Of a stretch of DNA of 64,000 bases, positions 1 through 10,007 are shown piece by piece (the first letter of the stretch is position 1; each line of letters begins with the position of its first letter). The stretch is from positions 2,604,001 through 2,668,000 of the forward strand of contig OY725497.1 in NCBI GenBank assembly GCA_963281255.1, written 5' to 3'. The stretch comes from Aphrocallistes beatrix (Eukaryota; Porifera; Hexactinellida; Sceptrulophora; Aphrocallistidae). The notes beneath the pieces are model-generated. The model was given only the letters and a program-made list of their open reading frames with translations, was not told the DNA's origin and did no database searches. A program made the position numbers and the translations under genes.

Positions 1-89
1 TACAATATCAAAATTATTGGTTTTGAAGTATTTAACCAATCCATGGTACTAATTTTTGGGTGAGTGCCATTGCCTTAGTTTATAGAATG

Positions 90-261
90 CTATGGGTCAC
101 TGTTTAATCGAGTCAACCGCTTAATCGGACCACTTTTGGCAGGACCGGAATATTTCTCACACATAGAAGCTAATACAAAATGGTTTCGGTTAATAGGGTT
201 CTCCGCTTAATAGGGCCAAAATGTCCTCTGACCGATGTGACCCTATTAAGCGAGTCGACTG
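90..261. mobile_element. pogo-like MITE, degenerate left end
   Basis: The right end reads as an inverted copy of the left (ACTCGCTTAAT-type terminus, ending GTCGACTG before TATA). It resembles the 39.5-kb MITE, which also has repeated CGCTTAATCGGGAC-type words. The left terminus is mutated, so its exact start is uncertain. Confidence 0.55.
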
Positions 262-276
262 TATATATATATATAC

Positions 277-769
277 AAACGCGCTTCGCTTGCTCGCTGC
301 GCGGCTGGCGGACACTTTGTGTCCGCTAGAGGCTCCCTTCAGTCGTCTGGGGTCACATTGATTAATTAAAAGGGAGATGACATCTTGAAATAGGTATGTC
401 CTACAGTTATAATCGATATTACACAAAAAATCGCCAAATTTGTCAATTTATAAAATTTTGATGCGTAATTATGACGTCATAACAGAGTGATGAGCCATCA
501 TTTTTTGCTGATAGTTGTATCATATGTGAGCTATGTTAGTATAAAGATTCTATTAAAATTTCAGCATTCCATCTCCTATAATGGCTGAGTTATGGTCGAA
601 TAAATGTATTGCTTAACTTTTAAAATGTGACAATGACGTCATAATTCCATGATGACTCGACATTTTCGTCTGAGCTCAGAACTTACTGGAGCCATAGCCA
701 AAAGACCCTGACATGGTAAAAATCAGTTTTCTGTGCCTGACAGTTTCTTCAATCAATTCGTTACAGATA
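277..769 (+). repeat. Family A repeat, full copy
   Basis: Plus orientation is defined as starting with CAAGCGCGCTTCGCTTGC and ending AATCAATTCGTTACAGA. This copy has the GC-rich hairpin end, TGACGTCA at 472..479 and 634..641, the CATAGCCAAAAGAC block and a (TA)n tract on both sides. No TIR is visible. No coding potential is conserved between copies. Confidence 0.85.
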
Positions 770-800
770 TATATATATATAATATATATATATATATATA

Positions 801-1294
801 CAAGCGCGCTTCGCTTGCTTGCGCTGCGCGGCTGGCGGACACTTCGTGTCCGCCAGAGGCTCCCTTCGGTCGCCTGGAGGTGACATTGGTTAATTATAAG
901 GGATATATCATCTCTAAATATGTCCATCTTAGTTTTAAAATCGATATCGCTCGAAAAATCACTAAATTAGTCAATATTTAAAATTTTGATGCGTAATTAT
1001 GACGTCATAACAGAGTGATGAGTCATCATCTTTTGATGATAGTTGTATCATATGTGAGGTATGTTAGTATACAGATTCTATTAAAATTTCAGCCTGCTAT
1101 CTCCTATAATAGCTGAGTTATGCCCGAATAACTGTGTTGCTTAACTTTTAAAAATGTGACAATGACGTCATAATTCCATGATGAGTCGACATTTTGCTCC
1201 GAGCTCAGAACTTACTGGAGCCATAGCCAAAATACTCACACATGCCAAAAATCAGCTTTCTGCACCCGGCAGTTTCTTCAATCAATTCGTTACA
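801..1294 (+). repeat. Family A repeat, full copy
   Basis: A second direct copy about 30 bp after the first, separated by (TA)n. The perfect hairpin GGCGGACAC...GTGTCCGCC lies in the first 70 bp. The 3' end runs straight into the foldback element at 1300. Confidence 0.85.
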
Positions 1295-1299
1295 TATAT

Positions 1300-1938
1300 G
1301 TTGCAGTGTAAATGCGAAACTGGTGTATTCGCGAATACACCGGTGGATTCGCGAATACACTGAATATAGTTGGTGGATTCGCGAATACACTGAATAGTTG
1401 GTGGATTCGCGAATACACCGGTGCAAATGCGAAACCTTTTTATCTTAAATCTTATGGTTGATTTATATTTCTCATAGGAACAACTAGATTACAATAAAAC
1501 TTTTAATCAAGATCAATGAATGTAAAACTTTATTCTAAATCGTTTTCATGTAATCTTCAAGTATGATAAATTATTCTTACATTACATACATCACTCCTCA
1601 TGCTATGCTATATTATTTGCTTTTTGGTATGTTTTAAGTTTAGAAACTTTACTTTCTCACGCCAAAAATGTAGTTGTATAGTAGCTTTCAAAACCTGTTG
1701 TTTACATCATCTTACTGTCAAATTTTTAGTTGTGAAACAGCTGAGTATTACAAATAATAGTGTAAATACTACGTATTTCCTTTGAGTTATATAATTAACC
1801 AACCATAAGATTTAAGATAAAAAGGTTTCGCATTTGCACCGGTGTTTTCGCGAATCCACCAACTATTCAGTGTTTTCGCGAATCCACCAACTATTCAGTG
1901 TATTTGCGAATCCACCAGTTTCGCATTTACACTGCAAC
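1300..1938. mobile_element. Foldback MITE with subterminal repeats
   Basis: Ends GTTGCAGTGTAAATGCGAAA and its reverse complement. Both arms carry tandem units of about 28 bp (GGTGGATTCGCGAATACACT type) followed by an inverted CTTAAATCTTATGGTTG block. The ~340-bp centre has no convincing ORF. Subterminal repeat arrays of this sort are common in hAT and other DNA transposons as transposase-binding zones; the superfamily is not resolved here. Confidence 0.75.
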
Positions 1939-1955
1939 ATACATATATATATATA

Positions 1956-2245
1956 CAAGCGCACTTCGCTTGCTTGCGCTGCGCGGATGGCGCACACTTT
2001 GTGTCCGCCGGAGGCTCCCTTCGGTCGCCTGTGGTCACATTGATTAATTGTAAGGGAGATAACATCTCTAAATACGTATGTCGTACTATTATAATCGAAA
2101 TCGCACAAAAAATCACCAAATTTCTCAATTTTTAAAATTTTTTGATGAGTAATGATGACGTCATAACGTCATATAGCCAAGACTCCCACATGCCAAAAAT
2201 CACTTTCTGGGCCTGACAGTTTCTTCAATCAATTCGTCACAGAGA
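1956..2245 (+). repeat. Family A repeat, internally deleted
   Basis: Has both ends of the family, but the middle (AP-1-like palindrome to second CRE) is missing. The deletion joins the first TGACGTCA region to the CATAGCCAAGACTCCC block. Confidence 0.8.
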
Positions 2246-2287
2246 GATATATATAAATATACATTAATCGAGTTTTAATAGTAAGGA

Positions 2288-2784
2288 CAAGCGCACTTCG
2301 CTTGCTTGCGCTGCGCGACTGGCGGACACTTTCGTGTCCGCCAGAGGCTCCCTTCGGTCGCCTGAAGGTGACATTGGTTAATTATTAGGGAGAAATCATC
2401 TCTAAATATGTGCATCTTAGTTTTAAAATCGATATCACTCGAAAAATCACCAAATTTGTCAATTTTTAAAATTTTGATGAGTAATGATGACGTCATAACA
2501 AAGTGATGAGTCATCATTTTTTGGTGATAGTTACATCATGTGTGAAGCATGTTAGTATACAGATTCTATTAAAATTTCAGCCTTCTATCTCCTATAATGA
2601 TTGAGTTATGCCCGAATAACGCTGTTGCTTAACTTTTAAAAATGTTACAATGACGTCATAATTCCATGATGAGTCGACATTTTGCTCTAAACTCAGAACT
2701 TACTGGAGCCATAGCCAAAAGACTCCCACATGCCAAAAATCAGCCTTCTGCGCCCGGCAGTTTCTTCAATCAACTCGTTACAGA
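2288..2784 (+). repeat. Family A repeat, full copy
   Basis: Complete copy preceded directly by the 26-bp AATCGAGTTTTAATAGTAAGG motif (2262..2287) and followed by (TA)n and two more copies of that motif. Confidence 0.85.
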
Positions 2785-2803
2785 TATATATATATATAGA
2801 GAG

Positions 2804-2875
2804 ATTAATCGAGTTTTAATAGTAAGGATATATACACACATACACAAACATTAATCGAGTTTTAATAGTAAGGAT
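2804..2875 (+). repeat. Two copies of a 26-bp TA-associated motif
   Basis: ATTAATCGAGTTTTAATAGT followed by AAGGAT occurs at 2804..2829 and 2850..2875, separated by a TA/CA-rich spacer. The same motif is at 2262, 3426, 17883, 20060(-), 20725(-), 24891(-), 42145(-), 45343(-), 51943(-) and, degenerate, 63349(-). Confidence 0.8.
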
Positions 2876-2890
2876 ATATATATATATATA

Positions 2891-3341
2891 CACTACCCGG
2901 ACAAAAGTATTTGCACACTTCATTATCTCCAATGCATTTAATACTGAAATGGGTTTATTCATGAAGAAGAAACGCTAAGTGATAACTAACCGGGTTTTAA
3001 ATTCGAAATCTTCGCATTCGAATTAGTTATTGCAGGAAATTTCTTACCAATTATTATTTCCAAATGTTTTCAAATCATCAATCACTGCCACTTTGTTCCA
3101 CGTATGTCCCTTTTATCACTATACATGATGGTGATGTACTACCTCTTGTGTCTCAGGTTGATAATTCTACTCATTGGGTTGAGCAATTTATTAGAAACCT
3201 TCAACTATTACTAATTCGAATTTGAAAATTTCGAATCTTAAATCAGACTCTTAATAGCTCTTAGATTCCTTCATGAAAATAGCCAATTTAGTACTATTTG
3301 TATGAAGAATAATATAGTGTACAAATACTTTTGTCCGGTTA

Positions 3342-3344
<3 letters not shown>
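2891..3344. mobile_element. Tc1/mariner-type MITE (454 bp)
   Basis: Flanked by TA. TIRs are CACTACCCGGACAAAAGTAT and its near reverse complement (ACTTTTGTCCGGTTAGTG). Terminus and TA target match Tc1-like elements. No transposase ORF. Related to the copies at 18124 and 40284. Confidence 0.75.

Positions 3345-3405
<61 letters not shown>
3345..3405. repeat. (TA)n microsatellite
   Basis: Uninterrupted alternating TA following the Tc1-type MITE. Confidence 0.95.
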
Positions 3406-3410
<5 letters not shown>

Positions 3411-3459
3411 CACACATATATAAACATTAATCGAGTTTTAATAGTAAGGATTATACGGG

Positions 3460-4045
3460 GGAACGCGGAATTTGGCCTAAAATCAATTCGGAATTTTACC
3501 TAAAACTGATGTAGAAAATGACCAAAAATTGAAGTAGGAATTTGACCTAAGGAAATTTCCAAAGTAGGAAAATGACCTAATATCGATATAGGACTATGAC
3601 CTAAAATGTGTGAAGTAGGAATAAGACCTAAAACGTGTGAAGTAGGAATAAGCCCTAAAATTGGAGGGAGAGAGAGAGAAAGTAAGCATTTTAGGTTTGA
3701 AATAGTGTTCAATTGAGTGTGAAAGTTGCATTTTTATTCATAAGGGTGGCATTTCAGATCTTAATCCTACTTAGCAGTTTTAGGTCTTATTCTTAATTCG
3801 AAGGTTTTAGGTCTTATTTCTACTTCGCACATTTGAGTCATTTCCTACTTGCCACATTTCTTTGAGTCAAATTCCTATTTCGTTTTTAGGTCAAATTCTT
3901 ACCTCGGAAATTTCTTTAGGTCAAATTCCTACTTCGAATTTAGGTCATTTCCTACTTCCCAAATTTCTTTAGGACAAATTCATACTTCGCAATATTTAGG
4001 TCAAATTCTTGCATTTATTTAGGTCAAATTCCTGCGTCCCTTATA
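3460..4045. repeat. Inverted arrays of a ~20-30-bp unit
   Basis: The left half (to ~3660) repeats GAAGTAGGAATTTGACCTAA-type units. The right half (from ~3770) repeats the reverse complement (TTTAGGTCAAATTCCTACTT). A ~110-bp spacer separates them. The array directly precedes a hAT transposase C-terminal remnant, so it may be a subterminal repeat zone of that element. This is an inference from position only. Confidence 0.65.
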
Positions 4046-4065
4046 CGGATTGCAATCCAAAGGGA

Positions 4066-4299
4066 TTGCTCCAAGAAATACTCCAACTTGGGCTATCTGC
4101 AATGTTTCCAAATACCATAATTGCACTACGTAATTTTGTTAGTTTGCCTGCATCATTGACTTCAGGGGAACGCACCTTCAATGTTTTAAACCAAGTTAAA
4201 AGTTGTTACCGTTCAACTATGGGACAAGGGAGTTTAAATGGGCGTGCCATGCTTAATATCAATTATGATATTGCACGAAGATTTTATTTTATCTTATGA
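4066..4299 (+). pseudogene. hAT transposase C-terminal dimerisation region, fragment
   Basis: About 77 codons ending at a stop at 4297..4299 read as the C-terminal end of a hAT transposase. The motif FVSLPASLTSGERTFNVLNQ matches the dimerisation-region pattern (IP-x-T-S-x-ERSFS-x-L) and is followed by the K-S-C-Y-R-STMGQ-LNG-AML block and an N-x-DIA motif. This is typical of TTF/ZMYM-type hATs. The catalytic part is absent upstream, where only the short repeat array is found, so it is a 5'-truncated relic. An identical copy lies at 10138..10371, probably an assembly duplicate. A partial hAT N-terminus at 63.7 kb belongs to the same broad class but need not be the same element. Confidence 0.7.
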
Positions 4300-4838
4300 A
4301 TTGATTCATTCGCACAGAAAGCATTTATCAATTAAAGCTCGTTTGTATTCACATAATTATACTTATATCATCGTATAATATTTATCACTTCTCACGTTTT
4401 CATTTGTTTTCATTGGAATTGTAGTCTAAATTCTAGCAGTGGCCCGGGCCTCTCTGATTCTCTCAAAGGCCCTGCCAGTCAGACTTAATCCAGTTATGGA
4501 ATTTGGTCGGACTTTTTCCAGTCGGACTTATTCCTGTCATGGAAAAACAGCAGTCGGACTTATTCCAGTCGGCCCAATTCAGTCAACTCTTCATATCGTG
4601 CTCCTTAATAAATTTGAATATTTTACATGTACTTCGTGCAGATTCTAATTCAATGATTTCATCGATGTTGATGTTAAGTAATCTAACTTGAAGATTTGCA
4701 ATCGTTATTTCTGCTGAATTGGCTTTTTTCGCTCTTTTATAAAGAAATGTTGCGACTATATCCTTCTCTTCAAAAAATACAATCTTTTGAACTGTATTAA
4801 ATAGTATACAAGAATGATCAATAATGGTTGAGCTAAAG

Positions 4839-5300
4839 CAGGGGTTCTTAACCGGGGGGGAATTTCAGCATCTCTGGAGAGAAGTGTGTAAGATCTAGGA
4901 TACTAAAAAAATTCTCAGAAGAAGTACAGACTGTTAACAGTGATGCTTATAGTAAAAAGCAAAATTTCAGAATTACGGCAATTGTTCATGAATGAAACTC
5001 TATTTTCAACCCCAAAATTACGACCAAATTACTAATTACAATAAAGTCTTACAGGATTCCAAATCTTGATGAATAGAAAACAATACTAACTTGACAAATA
5101 AATAACAATCTGGATCCAATAGTATAAATGTAAAGAAAATCTATCTAATGGACATTACCAACACACTAGTTACTATCGTGTGTTGGTAAAGTAAAATTTT
5201 TCATACCGTTCAATATTTGGGATGCGTAGAAATACAAGCGGACAAATCATGATTGGGTACCACGAAGGGGAAATTGTGCAAATAAGGTTAAGAACCACTA
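4839..5300. mobile_element. hAT MITE with 8-bp TSD AGCTAAAG
   Basis: Left end CAGGGGTTCTTAACC, right end GGTTAAGAACCACTA. Flanked on both sides by AGCTAAAG (4831..4838 and 5301..5308). TIR sequence and 8-bp TSD are diagnostic for hAT. No ORF of note. Confidence 0.9.
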
Positions 5301-5918
5301 AGCTAAAGCATTTTGAACATTTATCAGGAGTGTATCCCTTACGTTCCACACAAATTTATCTGTCGATTTTGATGGTGGGGAGTCAGTTTCTGATATTTCT
5401 ATATTTTGTGTAACTGGGAGTGAATTTTCAATTTTAGGTCGCCCAGCGCATCCTTTGAAGATCATGCACACCTGACAGGACTAAAGATTGTGATTACTCA
5501 TTCTTTTCTCTTCAGTTTCAATAATGCCAAGAGTTGGAAGTTTATACCTTGAAGGATCTTTGGTATGCCGAGAGAATGATTTGGCACAGCGTCGACATTA
5601 CTTTTTTGGAAACTAGAAATACCATAGCCTACTGTATATAAGGCTTCATAATAAGCGAATTTGGGACTAGGGATGCGGTAGAAGATGGTTGAACTAATAC
5701 ATGAGCAGCCTTAAATCATTAACAAAGCACAATCGAGCTTAGGAATGTATTACCAGCATATATAAATATGGTGTCAAAGTACCTATATCCGTTGTCAAAA
5801 TTTAGATTAGTTACCATATGGTTGCGCAATAGATTATATTTGTGACAAATTTGGTGAGGTCGTTAAGGGCACTTCTAAGTGTTTTTACCATAATATTTTT
5901 TCGCATAGAGCTGAGATG

Positions 5919-6455
5919 CATAGGCGTCGTAACCCACCCGGGTACCCGGCAATGACCGGGCGGCCCAGAGGGAATACCGGGTACTACCCATTATAGTGAC
6001 CGGGTAGCACCCGGTATATGACCGGGTACTACCCATTATAGTGACCGGGTAGCACCCGGTATATGACCGGGTGCTACCCGGTAAAATGCCGGGTGTTACC
6101 CGGTAAAAAGCTGAGTGCTATTATGTACTGGTAATTGGCTGTTACAATTTTGCCCATCCAGGATAGTCGCATCGGAACGAATCGTAATATTTTTAATGAT
6201 ATAGTTTTATTAGACTCCCATTATTGGTCACTGTAACTCCAGTATGTATATATCCATTGATTTTACTAATAATCCAGCCAGCCTTCATATTCTGTACTTA
6301 TACAATAGGAATATTTTTATCAAGGGTTCACGGCCCATTTGGCTGACGGTAACGCTGGATCAGCTGAAGATACGGCCCGATTAACTGACTGAACGGCACT
6401 GGATACTTGTTGCCGGGCAGTCCAAGGGTAGGCAATAAAGTTTACGACGCCTATG
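5919..6455. mobile_element. hAT MITE, CATAGGCG family, TSD CTGAGATG
   Basis: TIRs CATAGGCGTCGTAA and TTTACGACGCCTATG. The target CTGAGATG is duplicated at 5911..5918 and 6456..6463. Inserted within one arm of the P-type foldback. The interior is rich in CCGGGTRCTACCCGG palindromes. Confidence 0.9.
5976..6065. repeat. 45-bp tandem repeat, two units
   Basis: Units 5976..6020 and 6021..6065 are identical and begin ACCGGGTACTACCCATTATA. The second duplicated block has a single unit (12048..12092). This accounts for the whole length difference between the two blocks. Confidence 0.9.
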
Positions 6456-8277
6456 CTGAGATGTGAATGGGTTAATACGAAAAAATTTTTCATGGAATAT
6501 TGCTACATTCCAGTGTTGCTATTGAAACGTGTTTTGGTCAGTTGGGATCATATCTGGAAAACCGCAAGAGCTGGACATTCAAACTTAATTCCATTTGATA
6601 GCCAATAGACTATTTCCTTTTAAGTGATAATATAATCAAAGTGTCTAAATTTAATGGTTTCCAAGTTATTAGACAATTTATCATATTAGTTACTTTTGGT
6701 TATTTGTCGAATATCTCGTAAATCAATGAATTTATACGTCGAAATAATATTATCGCTTAATAGGAAGTAGTCTATTTGCTATCAAATGGAATTATATTTG
6801 AATGTCTAGCTATCGCGGTTTTCAAGATATAGCCCCAACTGACCAAAACACGTTTCCATAGCAACACTGGAATGTAGCAAAATTCCATGAAAAAATCCAA
6901 TTTTTCGTATTAACCCATTCACATCTCAGTGTGGTAAAAACACTTAGAAATGTCCTTAAACGACCTCACCAAATTTGTCACATATATAACCTATTGCGGG
7001 ACCATATGGTGACTAATCTAAATTTTAACGACGGATATGGGTACTTTGACACCATATTTATATATGCTGGTAATACATTCCTAAGCTCTATTGTGCTTTG
7101 TTAATGATTTAAGGCTGCTCATATATTTTACAGATTGTGAACATAGCCTCTTGCTAGTGTCTGTATATAGGGAATTTCGGCACCAAATTGACTCCTCTAT
7201 ATATGCGGAAACATATTAGCGCAGAGTAGCGAAGGAATTGTGCATTTCATGTTACAAGCATGAAATTAGGTACAATGATTCTATACAACATAAGATTCAT
7301 TTAATTAATTAGATTCAAAAAGCCTTATGAGGTTATAATGACGTTTCAAAAGTAAATGGCGAGTTAAGGAAGCCTTACTTCATTACACCCGCACAAGGCA
7401 TTTTTATGTCGAAAACTTTATAGAGGAGACAGTTTTGCATCGTTTTGAGCGGAGCATTTTTTTATATAATGTATACATACCTATTGAGTTATGGTACCAC
7501 AACGGATTTGAGGTTGGTAATTTGTTATAATTTGATTTCAAAATTATTGAACCAATTGTGCATTTTATGTAAAAATCCTCTAAAGTGTGTTTATCTGGCT
7601 TTTGGTGCAAAACTGCAAATTTAACCTCATTCCTTTCAAAGGTATTTTTTGAATCTAATTTTTATATTTTAACCTCTTCAACGTTACATATTTATCCTGC
7701 TATTAGCGATTCTAGGTAAATATTTGTGTCGCTATACTGCTGCCAACACCTGTAAATAATATCAATGTATTTGAAGCCTTAGTTGTTTGATGCTTTATAA
7801 TATTATTGTATGCTCTACGTTAGGTGCTCCAAAAAAACATTAATAATTTTAATTACGAAGGCTGGTCTCACTTGTTTTCGCCAATATCTCGGAACCGGTA
7901 GATTTTAGGTAATTAAAATGTATTATTAGCTGATATAAAACCACCCCCAAATATCTCAAAAATAACGTTGCTAGTTTCTTTGCCTATCAGAAGTCTGCAC
8001 GAGGCGGAGCCTACCTGCACGACCACTAAATCGACTCCAAATTGCTTGAATTTTTTAATGGTGAATATTTGGTGATCAATGGAAACTATTTGAATGGTGT
8101 GCATCTAAAGATTCTACAATTTTTTGGAGTACCCTGCACTCGTGCATACAAGATAAGCTTTACATTTTGTAAATAAATAACGAAGAGGCAATTGAAAAAT
8201 TGGATTCCATTGAAGAATTATATTATAGTGATCCTTACTTTTAATGATATTTCCTGATCTTATATACGTACATATGT

Positions 8278-8956
8278 AGGGTTGCCAGACGTCCGGTTTT
8301 GACCCGGACAGTCCGGGTTTCGAGCCATTTGTCCGGAGTCCGGGAATGGGATGAATTTGTCCGGGTTTGGAGAATTTTGAGTCCTGTCCGACTACTCACT
8401 ACTCAGGACTGTCAATATATTCTATCAGTATCTAAGTTATTTAGTTAGCTATTGCTCTGCTGCAAAAGTGTCACTCTCTAATATTTGAAGAAAGAGTGCA
8501 AGTTTGTGAAATTTGGATTATTACTGATTTGTAATGCTACCATAGTGTACGTAAACTACTGAGTACTGACCCTAACTGCCTAACATGTTTCGTAATGAGT
8601 ATACTTGGAATCTTCTTTTTGTTTCTGTGTTCAATGGCTTCAACGATGAATTATGATATGTAGATATGTAGTCACGTGAGTCAAGGGTCATTTTATGTGT
8701 CTTTGCAGCTCTGGTTTACAGTGAATTACCTACATTCAAATTGTTATTTCAAATTTTATTCTCTGAGATTTTAGTTTACCCGCAATAACTAATAGACGAA
8801 ATATAATTTATAATTTCTCTTGCTTATTTATGTATTCTGTATATTTTGACGATAAGTTATTGATACAAATTTAAAATTAGATAACATTACAATAAGCATT
8901 TTTTTAGAGAATAAATTATGTCCGGGGTTTGGCCTTTAGAAAATCTGGCAACCCTA
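8278..8956. mobile_element. Probable hAT non-autonomous element
   Basis: Ends AGGGTTGCCAGACGTCCGG and its partial inverse (TCTGGCAACCCTA), a terminus typical of hAT elements. Subterminal TCCGG words recur near both ends. The flanks do not give an exact 8-bp TSD, so borders are approximate. Confidence 0.6.
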
Positions 8957-9033
8957 ACTGTATGTGTTTTGAAATGAGTGATTTTATTTTATTAGAAATA
9001 TGTTAAGGGTATATTCATTTATATGTTGAAAAT

Positions 9034-9176
9034 ACAGTCGACACCGAATAATAGAATCACCGGATATTCAGGTCAATCGTTTATTCGGACCAATTTTGGC
9101 AACACCGGAATAGTTTCACACATAGAAGCTAATATGATATAGTATTTTCGGTTAATAGAGTTCTCCGCTTAATAAA
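9034..9176. mobile_element. pogo-like MITE fragment
   Basis: Starts CAGTCGACACCGAATAATAG after TA and carries the TTCACACATAGAAGCTAATA block and a GGTTAATAGAGTTCTCCGCTT tail shared with the element at 90..261. The right TIR is missing. Confidence 0.5.
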
Positions 9177-9393
9177 AGGTTAATATTCGGTAAATTTTGT
9201 GGATTTTCAAAATTCTAAAAAATGTTTTGGGCAATAAACCTGTTAAATTCCTTCGGGACACTTGGTCCTGGATATTTTTTTCTGGTCATTACCGTACCAA
9301 TAGATTCAACCGGTCCGCCTGAACCTTAACTATAAAATTTTCCAAATTAACTTTGTGTTTGTTTTAATAAAGTGAATTAAATTTTATTTTACA

Positions 9394-9807
9394 CAAGCGC
9401 GCTTCGCTTGCTTGCGCTGCGCGGCTGGAGGACACTTTGTGTCCACCGGAGGCGCCCTGCGGGCGCCTGGGGTCACATTGATTAATTACAGAGTTGCACG
9501 CGGGCTACCCGCGAGTTGCGGGCCGACTTTTCTTATCGGCCCGCGGGCCGTGTGGGCCGAATGTAATAGTTTGCGGGCTCCGCGGGCCGGAAATCTTGGC
9601 AGAACTCCTCGCGATGACAACCGAGACGATGTGTTTAACTGTCACAGGGTACCAATTAAGGAATACTTACGTAAATGGAACTTTGTTAGTTTCCACTTAT
9701 TTGTGTTTGCAGAAACTCACTCCCATAAAAGGATTCCCTAAGTGTCGCTCTATAGTTAGTAACTAACAAAGTGGGCTAAAAATATTTATGCGGGCTTCTT
9801 GCGGGCC
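9394..9807 (+). repeat. Family A repeat 5' part, interrupted and cut by the gap
   Basis: The hairpin end is intact (9394..9480). It is interrupted at 9489 by the hAT element starting CAGAGTTGCACGCGGGC, and the sequence ends at the N gap. The complete version is at 15421..16299. Confidence 0.8.
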
Positions 9808-10007
9808 NNNNNNNNNNNNNNNNNNNNNNNNNNNNNNNNNNNNNNNNNNNNNNNNNNNNNNNNNNNNNNNNNNNNNNNNNNNNNNNNNNNNNNNNNNNNN
9901 NNNNNNNNNNNNNNNNNNNNNNNNNNNNNNNNNNNNNNNNNNNNNNNNNNNNNNNNNNNNNNNNNNNNNNNNNNNNNNNNNNNNNNNNNNNNNNNNNNNN
10001 NNNNNNN
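9808..10007. other. Assembly gap, exactly 200 N
   Basis: A placeholder-length gap. The left flank end and right flank start are both contained in a shared ~5.8-kb sequence, so real missing sequence need not exist here. Confidence 0.98.

Larger units (their letters stand above)
5623..7122. mobile_element. P-type foldback MITE, right end truncated
   Basis: Starts CATAGCCTACTGTATATAAG, the same terminus as the P element at 20647. Long inverted arms carry the GGGATGCGGTAGAAGATGG block and the CATTCCAGTGTTGCTATGGA-type block. The right arm stops near GGCTGCTCAT, so the distal ~60 bp and the terminal TIR are lost. Interrupted by a hAT MITE (5919..6455). Confidence 0.75.
3936..9807. other. Left copy of an apparent 5.9-kb direct duplication ending at an N gap
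   Basis: Matches 10008..15834 almost base for base. The only differences noticed are a 45-bp repeat-unit difference and a few substitutions (for example near 8423 and 8610). This copy ends exactly at the gap edge and the other begins exactly at the opposite edge, as expected for two contig ends that overlap but were not merged. Contents: hAT C-terminal relic, hAT MITEs, P-type foldback MITE and a family A copy. Confidence 0.85.

Noticed and set aside
9412-9766. Overlapping 109- and 90-codon frames (and duplicates at 15439..15793)
   Set aside because: They translate family A hairpin sequence and a GC-rich hAT MITE; no domain.
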